From assembly GCA_013697055.1 (NCBI GenBank), contig JACCXK010000084.1, positions 1 to 43,100 on the forward strand: a DNA stretch of 43,100 nt. Direction: 5' to 3'. The notes beneath the pieces were generated by a model. It was not told where the DNA came from and searched no databases. It worked only from the letters and a program-made list of their open reading frames with translations. Positions 15,996-24,450 of this stretch are shown here, in pieces. Both the position numbers and the translations under genes were made by a program. Every line of letters starts with the position of its first letter. Within the stretch, counting starts at the first letter, position 1. The stretch is from Alphaproteobacteria bacterium. Lineage in GTDB: Bacteria; Pseudomonadota; Alphaproteobacteria; Micropepsales; Micropepsaceae.

Positions 15996-17899
15996 CACTC
16001 GTCTTCTTCAAGCGACTTGACCGCCGGCGTGTCATGGCGATCCCAGGCATCGGCGCTGGCGCCCACCGCCGACAGTTCGGCGCGGGCGCGGCGGATATAT
16101 TCGCCGGACCCTTCCTTGACAGCGATATCGCTCTGCAGGACGGAGCGTTCGTCCACAATCCTGGGGGTGATGAAGAATATGGTTTCGCCCAGCGATTTGG
16201 TGTTTCGGGTGTTTCTGAACAGCCCCCCCAGTATGGGAATGTCCTTCAGATAGGGCACGCCGCTTTCGGAATTGATGTTGCTGTCGTCGAACAGGCCGCC
16301 AATCACGAAAGTGTCGCTGTCGGGCACCAGCACATTGGTCTGAACTTCCTGGGAGTTCACGTCGATCTGGCCAAAAGAACCGGTACCGGGGGCGGAGTTC
16401 TCGGCGCGCAGATTGAGGCGCACCAGCGACTGGTCTCGGTCGGACTGGGCAGGAACGATGGAGGGCGTGATTTCCAGGGTCAGGCCGGTCTGGATTTCCT
16501 GCAGCCCCACACCGCCCAAGCCGCCGCCGGCCGGGCCTCGTGTATCCACCTGGACATAGATATTCTGGCTGCGCGTGATGCGGGCGGTGATGTTGTCCAG
16601 GGTGACCAGCTTGGGCGCCGACAGGATGCGCGCGCGGTCCTTGGATTCCAGGGCCTGGAGCTGCGCCTCGATAATGGCCTGGCCGCCGCGGATCACAAAG
16701 GAGGCCGTGGTGGCGCCGGCCGCGCCTGCCGGCAGAAGGCTGAGGGCATCGAGGCCCGTGCTGCTGAACAGATTGCCGTTGGTGCCGACCGTAACCTGGC
16801 CGGAGCCGGACTGGCCGCCGGTGCCGCCGGTACCGCCCGTGGTGGTAGCGCCCGCCGACGTGCCGGTATCGGCCGCGAAGCTGCGCGGCGTGCCGTTGAC
16901 ATTGACCTGCGAGCCTCTCCAGGCGATGCCCAGTTGCTTGGCGACACCGACATTGGCGGTGACGATCAGGACCTCGATCTGGACCATCTGCAGCGGACGG
17001 TCGAGCTGGCTGATGATCTTCTCCACCGCGGCGATGGCGTCGTGCGAGCCCTGGACCACGACCGAGTTGGTGCGCGGATCGATCGAAATGCGGGGCTGGC
17101 CATACGGAGAGGGCGGCGGCGGTGGAGCCGCGTCGCCGGCGGCAACCACCGCGGGACGCTCGTCCAGGCCCAACACCGAGCGCAGCGTTTCGGCGATACC
17201 GGGCACGGTTACGGATTTGCCCTGGAACTGGCGGGTCGAAGGGCCGACATCGGTGAAGCGCAGCGGGATGACTTTGACTTCTTCGGGCCCCAGATTGGCG
17301 CCGCCCCTGCCGCCACGCTTGCGAGCGGATTCGAGATTTTCGACCAGGGTTTGAATCTGCTTGGCGCGCTCCGCATCGCCGGAAATCGCCAGGGTGCGGG
17401 AGGACGCATCGTATTTCAGGCCACCCAGGCCAAGGCCGAGATTGCCGACCGCCTGGACCACTTCGGGATAAGTCGTAGCGGATAGAGTGACGAACACCGC
17501 GCTCTTGGCCTCCGCCGTCCCACCGCCGCCGCCCGCTGCATTGATCTGAACAGTTTTGGTCGCGGGATTGTAGCTGTAGGTCAGATGATGCTGATCGATC
17601 ATCTGTTCGAACGCCTGGTCGATGGGAACCGCTTCGAGATGGAAAGACACCGTGTCATGAACTGTCGGTCCGAACGCGACGGACAGGCCATTGGCCTGCA
17701 GAATGCTGCGGAACACGTTGCGGATATCGTCGTCCGACGATGTGCGCGTGATGGTCAGGGAGTGATTCCAGGGAATGCCACCTTGGGCGACGGCCGGCGA
17801 TGTTGCCGAAAGAAGAGTGGCAAACGCCAAGCCTGAACCGGTGACGGTGCAGGCGCTCAGCAGTTTGTGCTTGATGGTGGCAAGGCTTCGGTAAGTCAT
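15995..17899 (-). CDS. Secretin (GspD/PilQ/MshL family)
   Basis: A 634-residue outer-membrane channel for the pilus or secreted substrate. A signal peptide (to about residue 39, SPAVAQ) is followed by an STN-like N0 domain (about 45-120), N1-type ring-building modules (about 130-190 and 260-330, with PRTNSVVVQGSHDAIAAVEK) and a Gly/Thr-rich loop. The secretin core bears the signature VPYLKDIPILGGLFRNT at about residue 545, then FFITPRIV. No lipobox is seen, so it may need a separate pilotin. The N-terminal STN region and the neighbours resemble the MshL type more than the classical GspD type. Two CtrA-like boxes lie 37-72 bp upstream of the start. Confidence 0.93.
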   Translation of the reverse strand: MTYRSLATIKHKLLSACTVTGSGLAFATLLSATSPAVAQGGIPWNHSLTITRTSSDDDIRNVFRSILQANGLSVAFGPTVHDTVSFHLEAVPIDQAFEQMIDQHHLTYSYNPATKTVQINAAGGGGGTAEAKSAVFVTLSATTYPEVVQAVGNLGLGLGGLKYDASSRTLAISGDAERAKQIQTLVENLESARKRGGRGGANLGPEEVKVIPLRFTDVGPSTRQFQGKSVTVPGIAETLRSVLGLDERPAVVAAGDAAPPPPPSPYGQPRISIDPRTNSVVVQGSHDAIAAVEKIISQLDRPLQMVQIEVLIVTANVGVAKQLGIAWRGSQVNVNGTPRSFAADTGTSAGATTTGGTGGTGGQSGSGQVTVGTNGNLFSSTGLDALSLLPAGAAGATTASFVIRGGQAIIEAQLQALESKDRARILSAPKLVTLDNITARITRSQNIYVQVDTRGPAGGGLGGVGLQEIQTGLTLEITPSIVPAQSDRDQSLVRLNLRAENSAPGTGSFGQIDVNSQEVQTNVLVPDSDTFVIGGLFDDSNINSESGVPYLKDIPILGGLFRNTRNTKSLGETIFFITPRIVDERSVLQSDIAVKEGSGEYIRRARAELSAVGASADAWDRHDTPAVKSLEEDE

Positions 17900-17935
17900 G
17901 CGGCGATTATGACCGCAGCGGTATTTCCAAGTCCT

Positions 17936-17943
17936 TAACCATG
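17936..17943. promoter_or_regulatory. CtrA-type half-site TTAACCAT upstream of the secretin gene
   Basis: TTAACCAT matches the known 8-base CtrA half-site. It lies 37 bp upstream of the secretin start. A second variant, TTAACGAT, is at 17963-17970. The first eight bases of the latter box are also at 28156-28163, upstream of the kinase gene. Confidence 0.38.
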
Positions 17944-17984
17944 AAAAGCCAGTTAGACGGCCTTAACGATTGAGGCAGGAGCGA

Positions 17985-18734
17985 TCAGAAATAACACACC
18001 GATACGGTGACATTGTCCCGCGCAGCGCCGGCCAAGGCCTCCGCCAGCAACAGATCACAGGCGTTCTGGGCATTTTTGGCTTGCGCCAGGAGCTTGGCCA
18101 TCTGCGCCGCCTCCATGGTGCCGGACAGCCCATCTGTACAGATTAGTACGGCGTCACCGCATCGAACAGGGAAGGAAACAATGTGCGGTGAGAGCTGCTC
18201 GGAAATCCCGACAGCCTGCACGATCATCCGCTTTCCGGGCTCCTTGCCCACTCGTCCGCCATCCAGCCAAAGCTGATACACCGAATGGTCCCGTGATACT
18301 TTGACCATGCTGCCTTTGGTGAAGTGAAAGACGGGGCTGTCGCCGACATTGAAGGCCGTCACCAGGCCGGCGGCACCATCCGGCGCCCAGATCCCCGCGA
18401 TGGTGGTGCCGCTGGGCTTGTCGCCACCGGCGTTATTTTCAGTTCGCATTTGCCCATGGGCGAATTGCAGGCCATCTAAAATTGCCACCTCACGAACATC
18501 TTGGCTGGCGCTGCCATTCAGGCTGATGATCCTGTCGCAGAAAAGGTCGACCACGCGTTGGCTCGCCCAGGCGCCATCGCCCTGCCCACCCACACCGTCG
18601 GCCACAACCGACAAGCCGTGCGCGGGCGCGTGGAAACAACAATCCTCATTGCGGCGCCGGGCATGGCCCAGATGCGAGGCTGCGGCGATGTCCATCATCG
18701 CCGGCTTGATCAGGGGCCAGGTCCTAGTCGCCAT
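17985..18734 (-). CDS. PP2C-family protein Ser/Thr phosphatase
   Basis: A 249-residue cytoplasmic metal-dependent phosphatase. All PP2C motifs are visible: RRNEDC (first metal Asp), VVADGVGGQGDG, SGTTIAG, FNVGDSPVF, LICTDGLSG and the terminal ARDNVTV. The ATG at 18734 overlaps the preceding PilO-PilP-type gene by 11 bp; a GTG 12 bp earlier is possible. It is placed in the pilus locus with a Ser/Thr kinase (26424-28016) and an FHA-domain protein (21197-23329). It is therefore the natural eraser of a phosphorylation switch, as PppA is in type VI secretion. Confidence 0.93.
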   Translation of the reverse strand: MATRTWPLIKPAMMDIAAASHLGHARRRNEDCCFHAPAHGLSVVADGVGGQGDGAWASQRVVDLFCDRIISLNGSASQDVREVAILDGLQFAHGQMRTENNAGGDKPSGTTIAGIWAPDGAAGLVTAFNVGDSPVFHFTKGSMVKVSRDHSVYQLWLDGGRVGKEPGKRMIVQAVGISEQLSPHIVSFPVRCGDAVLICTDGLSGTMEAAQMAKLLAQAKNAQNACDLLLAEALAGAARDNVTVSVCYF

Positions 18735-19506
18735 GGGCTGTGTCACCCGGGTTGCGGCGGAAATGAAGTTTCTGAACCAAAGGCTGATGCGGCACGGTCA
18801 GGCTCACACTGGAGGGCCCGATGGCGCTGACCTGCATGCCGTTCAGCGTGTCGCCGACCCGGTAATCCTTGGCGTCAATCGTGGCGGTGCGTTCCGCGCC
18901 ATAGAGCGAGATACTGGTGAGATGGTAGGTCCAGCTCAAATCGCCCAGATCGGCTTTGACGTTCGGCACCGGAACCGGATCGCCGATCTCGAACGGGTTG
19001 CGGACGGCGGTGAATTTTATGATCGCATCCATATAGTCGGCGAAGGACACCGGCGCGCCCGGTTTGCCCGAATGTGTCAGTTCAACGGTCCCAGCAATAC
19101 CGGTTTCATCGGACGCAAATTCGAACCCGCTGATCGTGACCTGGAATGTCTCCAGGCGCCCCAGGAACAACATCATGTCGCGATGTTCACCATGGATGCC
19201 CAAGGTCATCTTGTTGGCATCGGCGGGGTTCGGCGCGACACTGCGGACCGCCACGTTATACTGGGAGGCAATCTCCTGAATGCGGGAGAGCAGCTCCGGC
19301 ACCGTCGCACCGGCCGTGCCGCCGACGAGCGGCTTAGCGGCGGACGCCGTTTCGGCCTCGATCCGCAGCATGTCGGACAAGGTCTGCATGCCGGCCGATG
19401 CCCGCGCTTCCTGGGAATAATGCCAACGGTAGAATGCGAACAGGCAGGCGAGCATGAGGGCCGCAGCTGCGCCGATATTGATCTGGGCAGGACGGTCGAG
19501 CGTCAT
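18724..19506 (-). CDS. PilO/GspM-like protein with C-terminal PilP/GspC-like domain
   Basis: A 260-residue inner-membrane protein. One membrane helix (about residues 11-27) is followed by a coiled stretch and a ferredoxin-like PilO domain (VPELLSRIQEIASQYNVAVRS, then MMLFLGRLETFQVTISGFEF). The last third (about residues 195-250, SISLYGAERTATIDAKDY, VGDTLNGMQVSAIGPSSVSL) has the pattern of the PilP/GspC homology region, a small beta-barrel that contacts the secretin. In pili these are normally two proteins. The start ATG 19506 overlaps the previous stop (ATGA). It bridges the inner-membrane platform and secretin across the periplasm. Confidence 0.75.
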   Translation of the reverse strand: MTLDRPAQINIGAAAALMLACLFAFYRWHYSQEARASAGMQTLSDMLRIEAETASAAKPLVGGTAGATVPELLSRIQEIASQYNVAVRSVAPNPADANKMTLGIHGEHRDMMLFLGRLETFQVTISGFEFASDETGIAGTVELTHSGKPGAPVSFADYMDAIIKFTAVRNPFEIGDPVPVPNVKADLGDLSWTYHLTSISLYGAERTATIDAKDYRVGDTLNGMQVSAIGPSSVSLTVPHQPLVQKLHFRRNPGDTAHGD

Positions 19507-21188
19507 GGCGCCGTTCCTCCGGCAACTTTGGCCACGATCTTGAACGCGCTCTGGTCTTCGTCCTTGCTGTCGCCCTGTCCGGTGCCAGCGAACGTCACCT
19601 CGCTGAAACGCCGGCGCAGGGCGGCCGACTTGGTCAGGCGGGTTATGAACCGGCCGATCAGTTGGAGATTGTCCTTGCCGTCCCTGGGCAGCGTGCCCGA
19701 TATCTCCAATGTGGTTCCGGCGGCACCCGGGCTCGTCAAGAGCGCCAGGCGCTTGAGCTTCATGTCATACGGCATGGCCGCGCCAACCGAAATCATGTCG
19801 CGCGACCACAGCACCGGCTCGCTGGCGGCGGGCACGATGTTCGCCTTGCCCTGGTTAAGCCGGGACAACATGCTGCCATAGAGATTGGCACTGATTGCAT
19901 TTGCCTGGTCGATGGGTGAAATCACGAAGGAATAGCCGCCGACCAGGAACATAAGCGCCATCGCCGCGGCCGCCGCGGGAACTGCAAAAGGCTTCAGCGT
20001 TTCCATCGTGACGGGCTTTGAAGACGCCGACTTCCACTTCGAGGCCATGCCGGCCTCACCATTGGGGTCCCCAGCAGCGCCGGCAGAGGGGACAAAGCGC
20101 CCGCCGACAAAATCAAAATGCTGGTTGCCGATCTTCAGCAACCCGGTGCGCATGCCTTCGAGAAGATTGAGTGCCGGCGAAAGAATACCGGTCCGTTCCG
20201 CCTTGTCGGTGCTTGTCACATCCACCTGCAACATATCGCCAAGCCAGTTGGCGAAGCCGGCCACTTTCGAACCGAGCATCGAGAGCTGCAGGGCCGGGGC
20301 GCGGCCCGCGAGCCGCTGGAATTCAAAATAGTCCGCAGTGGCGGCAATCTCGCCGGAAAGGCGATTCAAAGCCGGCGCCAACGCCATATAGGAACCTGTG
20401 GAAGTCACGGGAGCACCGGCCGGCGGCGGAAATTCGCTGCCAATGGCGAACCGTGCCCGGGCGCCCAGCGCGGCCGACGCTTCATGATTTTCAATACCGT
20501 ACACCTGGGCATAGGCCGCCGCCAAGGTGGCGGTCCCTACCGGAAGATGGCGCACCGCCACCGCCCCGGCTGAACCGTTGGCGAGGGACAGGGTCGAATA
20601 GTGGCCATGCACCGAAAGATGCGCCTTGGCGTCATCGCCCTCGTCGTGCAGGATTTCCTGAAGCGACCATGGCCCAAAAAATGTCGTAAAACGCGCAAGT
20701 TTTCCCAGCGCAAACAAGATAGCCGCCAGCTTGTCCTCGGAAATATACGCAACAATTCGCTTTTCCGTTTCCTGATTGCTGGTTTCCCCGAAGCGGTGAG
20801 ACGCAAAACAGACGGGCTTGCCGCCCAGCTGATATTTTCCGAACTCCGCCAGGGAGCGGCCCTCAAAATGGCTGAGCTTCGCCTGGCGGCTGTCCACCAC
20901 CGATATTTCCGGGTCGTCGAGAAAAACTTCCACGTTCCCCACGCGACGCTCCAGCTCGGGCGTCAGGGCATCGAGCGCGGTCTGCAGAAGCGATTTGGTA
21001 TCCAGCGGATCGTCCGAGGCAGATCGCTCCACCCGGCCCGCAATCGCATTGTCTTTGCCAAGCACGACCAGTTCACACCGCGTATCGTTGAGAAAAACGC
21101 GAAGCGTGCAATCGCGCTCGACGTCCTGCGATACGTCCGATTGTTTTTTTCGTTTCCAGAAAGCACGGCGCGGGAGCTCGAGCGACAT
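19503..21188 (-). CDS. PilM-PilN (GspL-like) fusion protein
   Basis: A 561-residue inner-membrane assembly protein. The N-terminal 390 residues form a cytoplasmic actin-like PilM/GspL domain (DCTLRVFLNDTRCELVV opening, AYISEDKLAAILFALGKL, GNQHFDFVGGRFVPS end). A membrane helix at about 398-420 (FAVPAAAAAMALMFLVGGYSF) leads to a PilN-like periplasmic domain of about 140 residues (PRDGKDNLQLIGRFITRLTKS). ATG 21188 has GAGAGG upstream; an in-frame GTG at 21200 overlaps the previous stop (GTGA) and is the alternative start. PilM and PilN are usually separate in type IV pili and fused in GspL, so the layout is type II-like. It links the ATPase to the periplasmic ring. Confidence 0.8.
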   Translation of the reverse strand: MSLELPRRAFWKRKKQSDVSQDVERDCTLRVFLNDTRCELVVLGKDNAIAGRVERSASDDPLDTKSLLQTALDALTPELERRVGNVEVFLDDPEISVVDSRQAKLSHFEGRSLAEFGKYQLGGKPVCFASHRFGETSNQETEKRIVAYISEDKLAAILFALGKLARFTTFFGPWSLQEILHDEGDDAKAHLSVHGHYSTLSLANGSAGAVAVRHLPVGTATLAAAYAQVYGIENHEASAALGARARFAIGSEFPPPAGAPVTSTGSYMALAPALNRLSGEIAATADYFEFQRLAGRAPALQLSMLGSKVAGFANWLGDMLQVDVTSTDKAERTGILSPALNLLEGMRTGLLKIGNQHFDFVGGRFVPSAGAAGDPNGEAGMASKWKSASSKPVTMETLKPFAVPAAAAAMALMFLVGGYSFVISPIDQANAISANLYGSMLSRLNQGKANIVPAASEPVLWSRDMISVGAAMPYDMKLKRLALLTSPGAAGTTLEISGTLPRDGKDNLQLIGRFITRLTKSAALRRRFSEVTFAGTGQGDSKDEDQSAFKIVAKVAGGTAP

Positions 21189-21196
21189 CGGGCCTC

Positions 21197-23329
21197 TCAC
21201 GCGATCGCAGCGGTAAGCGGCAGGCTTCGGGACTGAACGGATATCGTGTGCGGCTTTTCGATTTTCCAGGCGCTGGCACCGAAGCAGATTTCGCTGCCGG
21301 CGGGCAACGGCACGGCCTGGGAAAATTCATGGCGCCCGATATGAACGGTGCTGCCCGACCGGGGCCTGATCCACAGGCCTTGGTTGCGAAAACTGAAGTC
21401 AGCCGCGAAATCCGAGCCGCTATCATCCACGACCAGGCTGGCGTCGCTGTCCCGGCCCACGCTGGCCTCCTGATGGAAGATCAGCCATTTGGCCGCGGCG
21501 CCCTCGTCGGATTCGCCCCGTACGCCATAGCTCAACTCCACAGCATTCTCCCGGCCCACTCGCAGCCGAAGCCACGCCGGCGCCGCCTCGGCACCGGTCT
21601 TGCCGACCTCGAGCAAGGTTTCACCGCTGGCGAGGGCATGTTTTTCATTGGGGTTCAGCCGGATTCCGCCCAGGAAATGCCCGTTGGTGCTGCCCAGGTC
21701 GGTGACGTGCCAGCGTCCCGCTTCCAGAGACAGTTTGAGATTCTTGGCCCCGCGCGACAGCCAGCGGCACGGAATGGCCACATCTGCTTCGGCAGATGCC
21801 GATTCCCGCCCAATGGTGAAGTTCTCGCCGGCCAGAAGCCGGACCGAGCGTTCGCCGCATGTTATCACAAGACTGTCGCTCAACAGCGAACGTTCCAGTT
21901 CGCTCTGCAGGGAAGCCAGCTTGCCCTTGAGCGCGGAGTGACCGCTTTCGGCGCGAATGGCCCGATGAATATGTTCGAGCGAGCCCAACAAGTCACCGCT
22001 CAACAGAAGCGAGGGGATACGCGCCGTGATATCCCGGCCGGTTTCGGGCACGGACAGGCCGGCGCCCGGTGCGAGCACGATGGTGGCATCATCTTCTTCA
22101 TCCTCCGAGGAGGACAGAATTTCGGCCAGCAATCCATGAATGGCGGCAAGCGCAGGCGACGATGATTTGCCGCTGGCAACCTGGGCGGCATCCCATTGCT
22201 GAAAGAATGCGCCGATAGTGGCGGCGGGAATGGGTTTGCTGATGTAATAACCCTGCGCGTCGTCGCATTGCAGGTTGCGGAGCTCGTTGAACAACTCTTC
22301 CGACTCGACGCCTTCCGCAACGATTTTGAGACCCAGCTTTCTGGCCAGGCTGATGGTGGATTCGACGAGGGTACGGGCTTCCGGGCTTTTATGCAGATCG
22401 AACACGAACCCCTTGTCGATCTTGAGTTCGCCGAACGGGAGCTTGTACAAGGTTTCCAGCGACGAAAATCCCGTTCCGAAATCGTCGATGGAAAGCTGGA
22501 ATCCCTTCAAACGCAGCCGCGAGAGGATTTCCAGCGCCAAGACCTTGCCGCCATTCGAAGACGATTCCGTCACTTCCAGAGTTATCCGCTTGGGATCGAC
22601 CTGGTATTCACTGCAACGGTGTTCGAAAAGCTCAAACCAGGTCAGGCCGCTCATAAGCCGCGGGGAGATGTTGATCGCCAGACGCAGCTGCAGTCCCTGT
22701 TCATCCCAAAGGCGCAGGTCCCGGAACGCCTGCACCGTCACCGCATCCGTCAGTTCCAGGATCAGGTCATGGGCTTCAGCCAGCGGAATGAAATTGTCCG
22801 GAAAGATCATGCCCAATTCGGGATGCTGGATGCGGCACAGCGCTTCAACGCCATAGCCTACGACGCCGGCGCGCAACGGCACCTTGGGCTGGTAGTGATT
22901 GACCACATGCCCGGAAGCGATAGACTTCGCCAGCATGTCGCGATCAAGCTCGGGCCTGGCTTCCTTGGTCTTGAGAAGATCGGCGAGATGACGCGTGCCG
23001 AATTCCGCGCGGGGAATGATAATCGCCTCGACGGATTTCGCTTGAAAAAGACGGCGCACCGAACCGATGGTCTTGGCATCAAGCTCGGTTACGGCGATAA
23101 CCTTACCTTTGGTGCGGCCTGACAAAGATTCAATGATGTCGATTTCGTTGTCGCTGGTGCCGGTGAGTTCAAGAATTGTCGCCGCGACATTCGCTGCGTC
23201 GTCGCGCAGAAGATCGGCGCGCTGCGTGCGCGTGCCAAGTTCGTACCCCGCGGACGATGCCCAAAATGACACTTCAGCCACGAGCGTATCGTCGCGATGA
23301 CAGATCTGTATGCAACGCGGGGACGTCAT
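21197..23329 (-). CDS. EAL c-di-GMP phosphodiesterase fused to FHA domains
   Basis: A 710-residue cytoplasmic protein. Residues about 1-115 form an unassigned alpha/beta domain that could be a degenerate receiver. An EAL domain at about 130-375 has the catalytic set: GVEALCRI (about 160), ITLEVTES, SIDDFGTGFSSL (about 281), LKIDKGFV, VAEGVES (about 337) and QGYYISKP. It should hydrolyse c-di-GMP. After an acidic linker (SSSEDEEDD) comes an FHA domain (FTIGRES near 505, DLGSTNGHF near 543), which binds phosphothreonine, and a second, less clear FHA-like unit (ASVGRDSDASLVVDDSGSDF, about 626-690). The stop overlaps the PilM-PilN gene. It can read the phosphorylation state set by the locus kinase and change c-di-GMP. 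Confidence 0.9.
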   Translation of the reverse strand: MTSPRCIQICHRDDTLVAEVSFWASSAGYELGTRTQRADLLRDDAANVAATILELTGTSDNEIDIIESLSGRTKGKVIAVTELDAKTIGSVRRLFQAKSVEAIIIPRAEFGTRHLADLLKTKEARPELDRDMLAKSIASGHVVNHYQPKVPLRAGVVGYGVEALCRIQHPELGMIFPDNFIPLAEAHDLILELTDAVTVQAFRDLRLWDEQGLQLRLAINISPRLMSGLTWFELFEHRCSEYQVDPKRITLEVTESSSNGGKVLALEILSRLRLKGFQLSIDDFGTGFSSLETLYKLPFGELKIDKGFVFDLHKSPEARTLVESTISLARKLGLKIVAEGVESEELFNELRNLQCDDAQGYYISKPIPAATIGAFFQQWDAAQVASGKSSSPALAAIHGLLAEILSSSEDEEDDATIVLAPGAGLSVPETGRDITARIPSLLLSGDLLGSLEHIHRAIRAESGHSALKGKLASLQSELERSLLSDSLVITCGERSVRLLAGENFTIGRESASAEADVAIPCRWLSRGAKNLKLSLEAGRWHVTDLGSTNGHFLGGIRLNPNEKHALASGETLLEVGKTGAEAAPAWLRLRVGRENAVELSYGVRGESDEGAAAKWLIFHQEASVGRDSDASLVVDDSGSDFAADFSFRNQGLWIRPRSGSTVHIGRHEFSQAVPLPAGSEICFGASAWKIEKPHTISVQSRSLPLTAAIA

Positions 23330-23381
23330 TCACACTCGCAGGTCAACCTAGCCCTGCACGGTAAACTCCGCGGGGAAACAA

Positions 23382-23389
23382 AGGGTTAA
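23382..23389. promoter_or_regulatory. CtrA-type half-site variant upstream of the EAL-FHA gene
   Basis: On the minus strand TTAACCCT, one base off TTAACCAT, lies 53 bp upstream of the EAL-FHA start in the 83-bp gap after the GspF gene. Only one half is conserved, so support is weak by itself. Confidence 0.25.
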
Positions 23390-23412
23390 ACAACGCTAGG
23401 GAACCGCGTGCG

Positions 23413-24447
23413 CTACTGTACCGCCAAGCCGGAAACTTCGAAAACCGGCAGAAAGGCTGCAATCAGCATCCCGGAGATCAGCATCCCCATCGTTGCGGTT
23501 AGCAAGGGGTTAACGGTCGAGATCACCGATTCCAGCTTTTGAACCCAAAGGCTCTCGAAATAGTTCGCGACGGAGGCCAGCGGCCCCGCCAGATCGCCGG
23601 ATTGTTCGCCAGCCGAGATCATCTGCTGCACCACGCCCTGAAACAGAATCTCGCGCTGAAAGGCGTGGGTGATGCTTTCGCCCTGCTCGATGTGATTGGC
23701 GATGCTGATCAAGCTTTGCTCGACATACTTGTTGTTGTTCGCCGGCGCCGCGACACGAATACTTTCGATCAGCGAAACCGAATTCTGCACCTGGATGGCC
23801 AAGGTCTGGGCGAAGCGTGCCACGGCCGACAAACGCATCAGATCCCCGAATATGGGAAGTTTCAGTTTCAGGCGGTCAAAGTTGATGCGCCCCTGCGCCG
23901 TGCGAAGCCATGCGAAAAAGCTCATTCCGACCAACACACCAGCGCCCAGCATGAATGGCCAGTCTCTGGCATAGACCGCCCCGATATCGATCACAATCTG
24001 TGTCGGCACGGGAAGCGGCTTGTTGTAACTCATGAACAGCGACTGGAAACGCGGCAAAATGCCGAAAACCATCACATGGAACGTCACCAAGAAGGAAATG
24101 AACAGCATTCCAGGGTAGATGAGCGCGGCACGAACCTTTTTCAGTACCTTGTCGTGGTTGTCGAGATAATCGCTGATCTGCTGCAGCGCGACACCAAGTT
24201 GGCCGGACTGCATGCCCGCCTGAACAACGCCGATATAGGTGCCGTCAAAGGTCTTGGGATAATCGGCCAAGGCACGATGGAAGTCGCGGCCGCACTTCAC
24301 CTGCTCCAGAATTTCCGAAAGAATCACACGAAAGGAACGCCGGGGAGCATCCCGCGACAGGCTTTCAAGCGCTTGCACCAGGGGCAGGTTGCTGCGCACC
24401 ATGGCGGAGAACTGCTTGGTGAAGATAAGAAGGTCAGACCCCGCCAC
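23413..24447 (-). CDS. gspF: Inner-membrane platform protein (GspF/PilC family)
   Basis: A 344-residue integral membrane protein. It has two T2SSF domains separated by membrane helices, with the family blocks LLIFTKQFSAMVRSNLPLVQ, GMQSGQLGVALQQISDYL, MISAGEQSGDLAGPLASVA and a final TMGMLISGMLIAAFLPVFE. It forms the core on which pseudopilins are extracted from the membrane. The start is GTG at 24447, 3 bp after the stop of the ATPase gene. At about 344 residues it is shorter than PilC or GspF (about 400) because the N-terminal cytoplasmic arm is short. Confidence 0.93.
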   Translation of the reverse strand: MAGSDLLIFTKQFSAMVRSNLPLVQALESLSRDAPRRSFRVILSEILEQVKCGRDFHRALADYPKTFDGTYIGVVQAGMQSGQLGVALQQISDYLDNHDKVLKKVRAALIYPGMLFISFLVTFHVMVFGILPRFQSLFMSYNKPLPVPTQIVIDIGAVYARDWPFMLGAGVLVGMSFFAWLRTAQGRINFDRLKLKLPIFGDLMRLSAVARFAQTLAIQVQNSVSLIESIRVAAPANNNKYVEQSLISIANHIEQGESITHAFQREILFQGVVQQMISAGEQSGDLAGPLASVANYFESLWVQKLESVISTVNPLLTATMGMLISGMLIAAFLPVFEVSGLAVQ

Positions 24448-24450
24448 AGC

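Noticed and set aside
16034-17485. 483-residue plus-strand open frame opposite the secretin
   Set aside because: Antisense shadow of the secretin gene in GC-rich DNA; Arg/Gly/Asp-rich with no recognisable fold.
18349-19881. 510-residue plus-strand open frame opposite the PP2C and PilO-P genes
   Set aside because: It spans two coding genes on the other strand, has no start signal and no domain.
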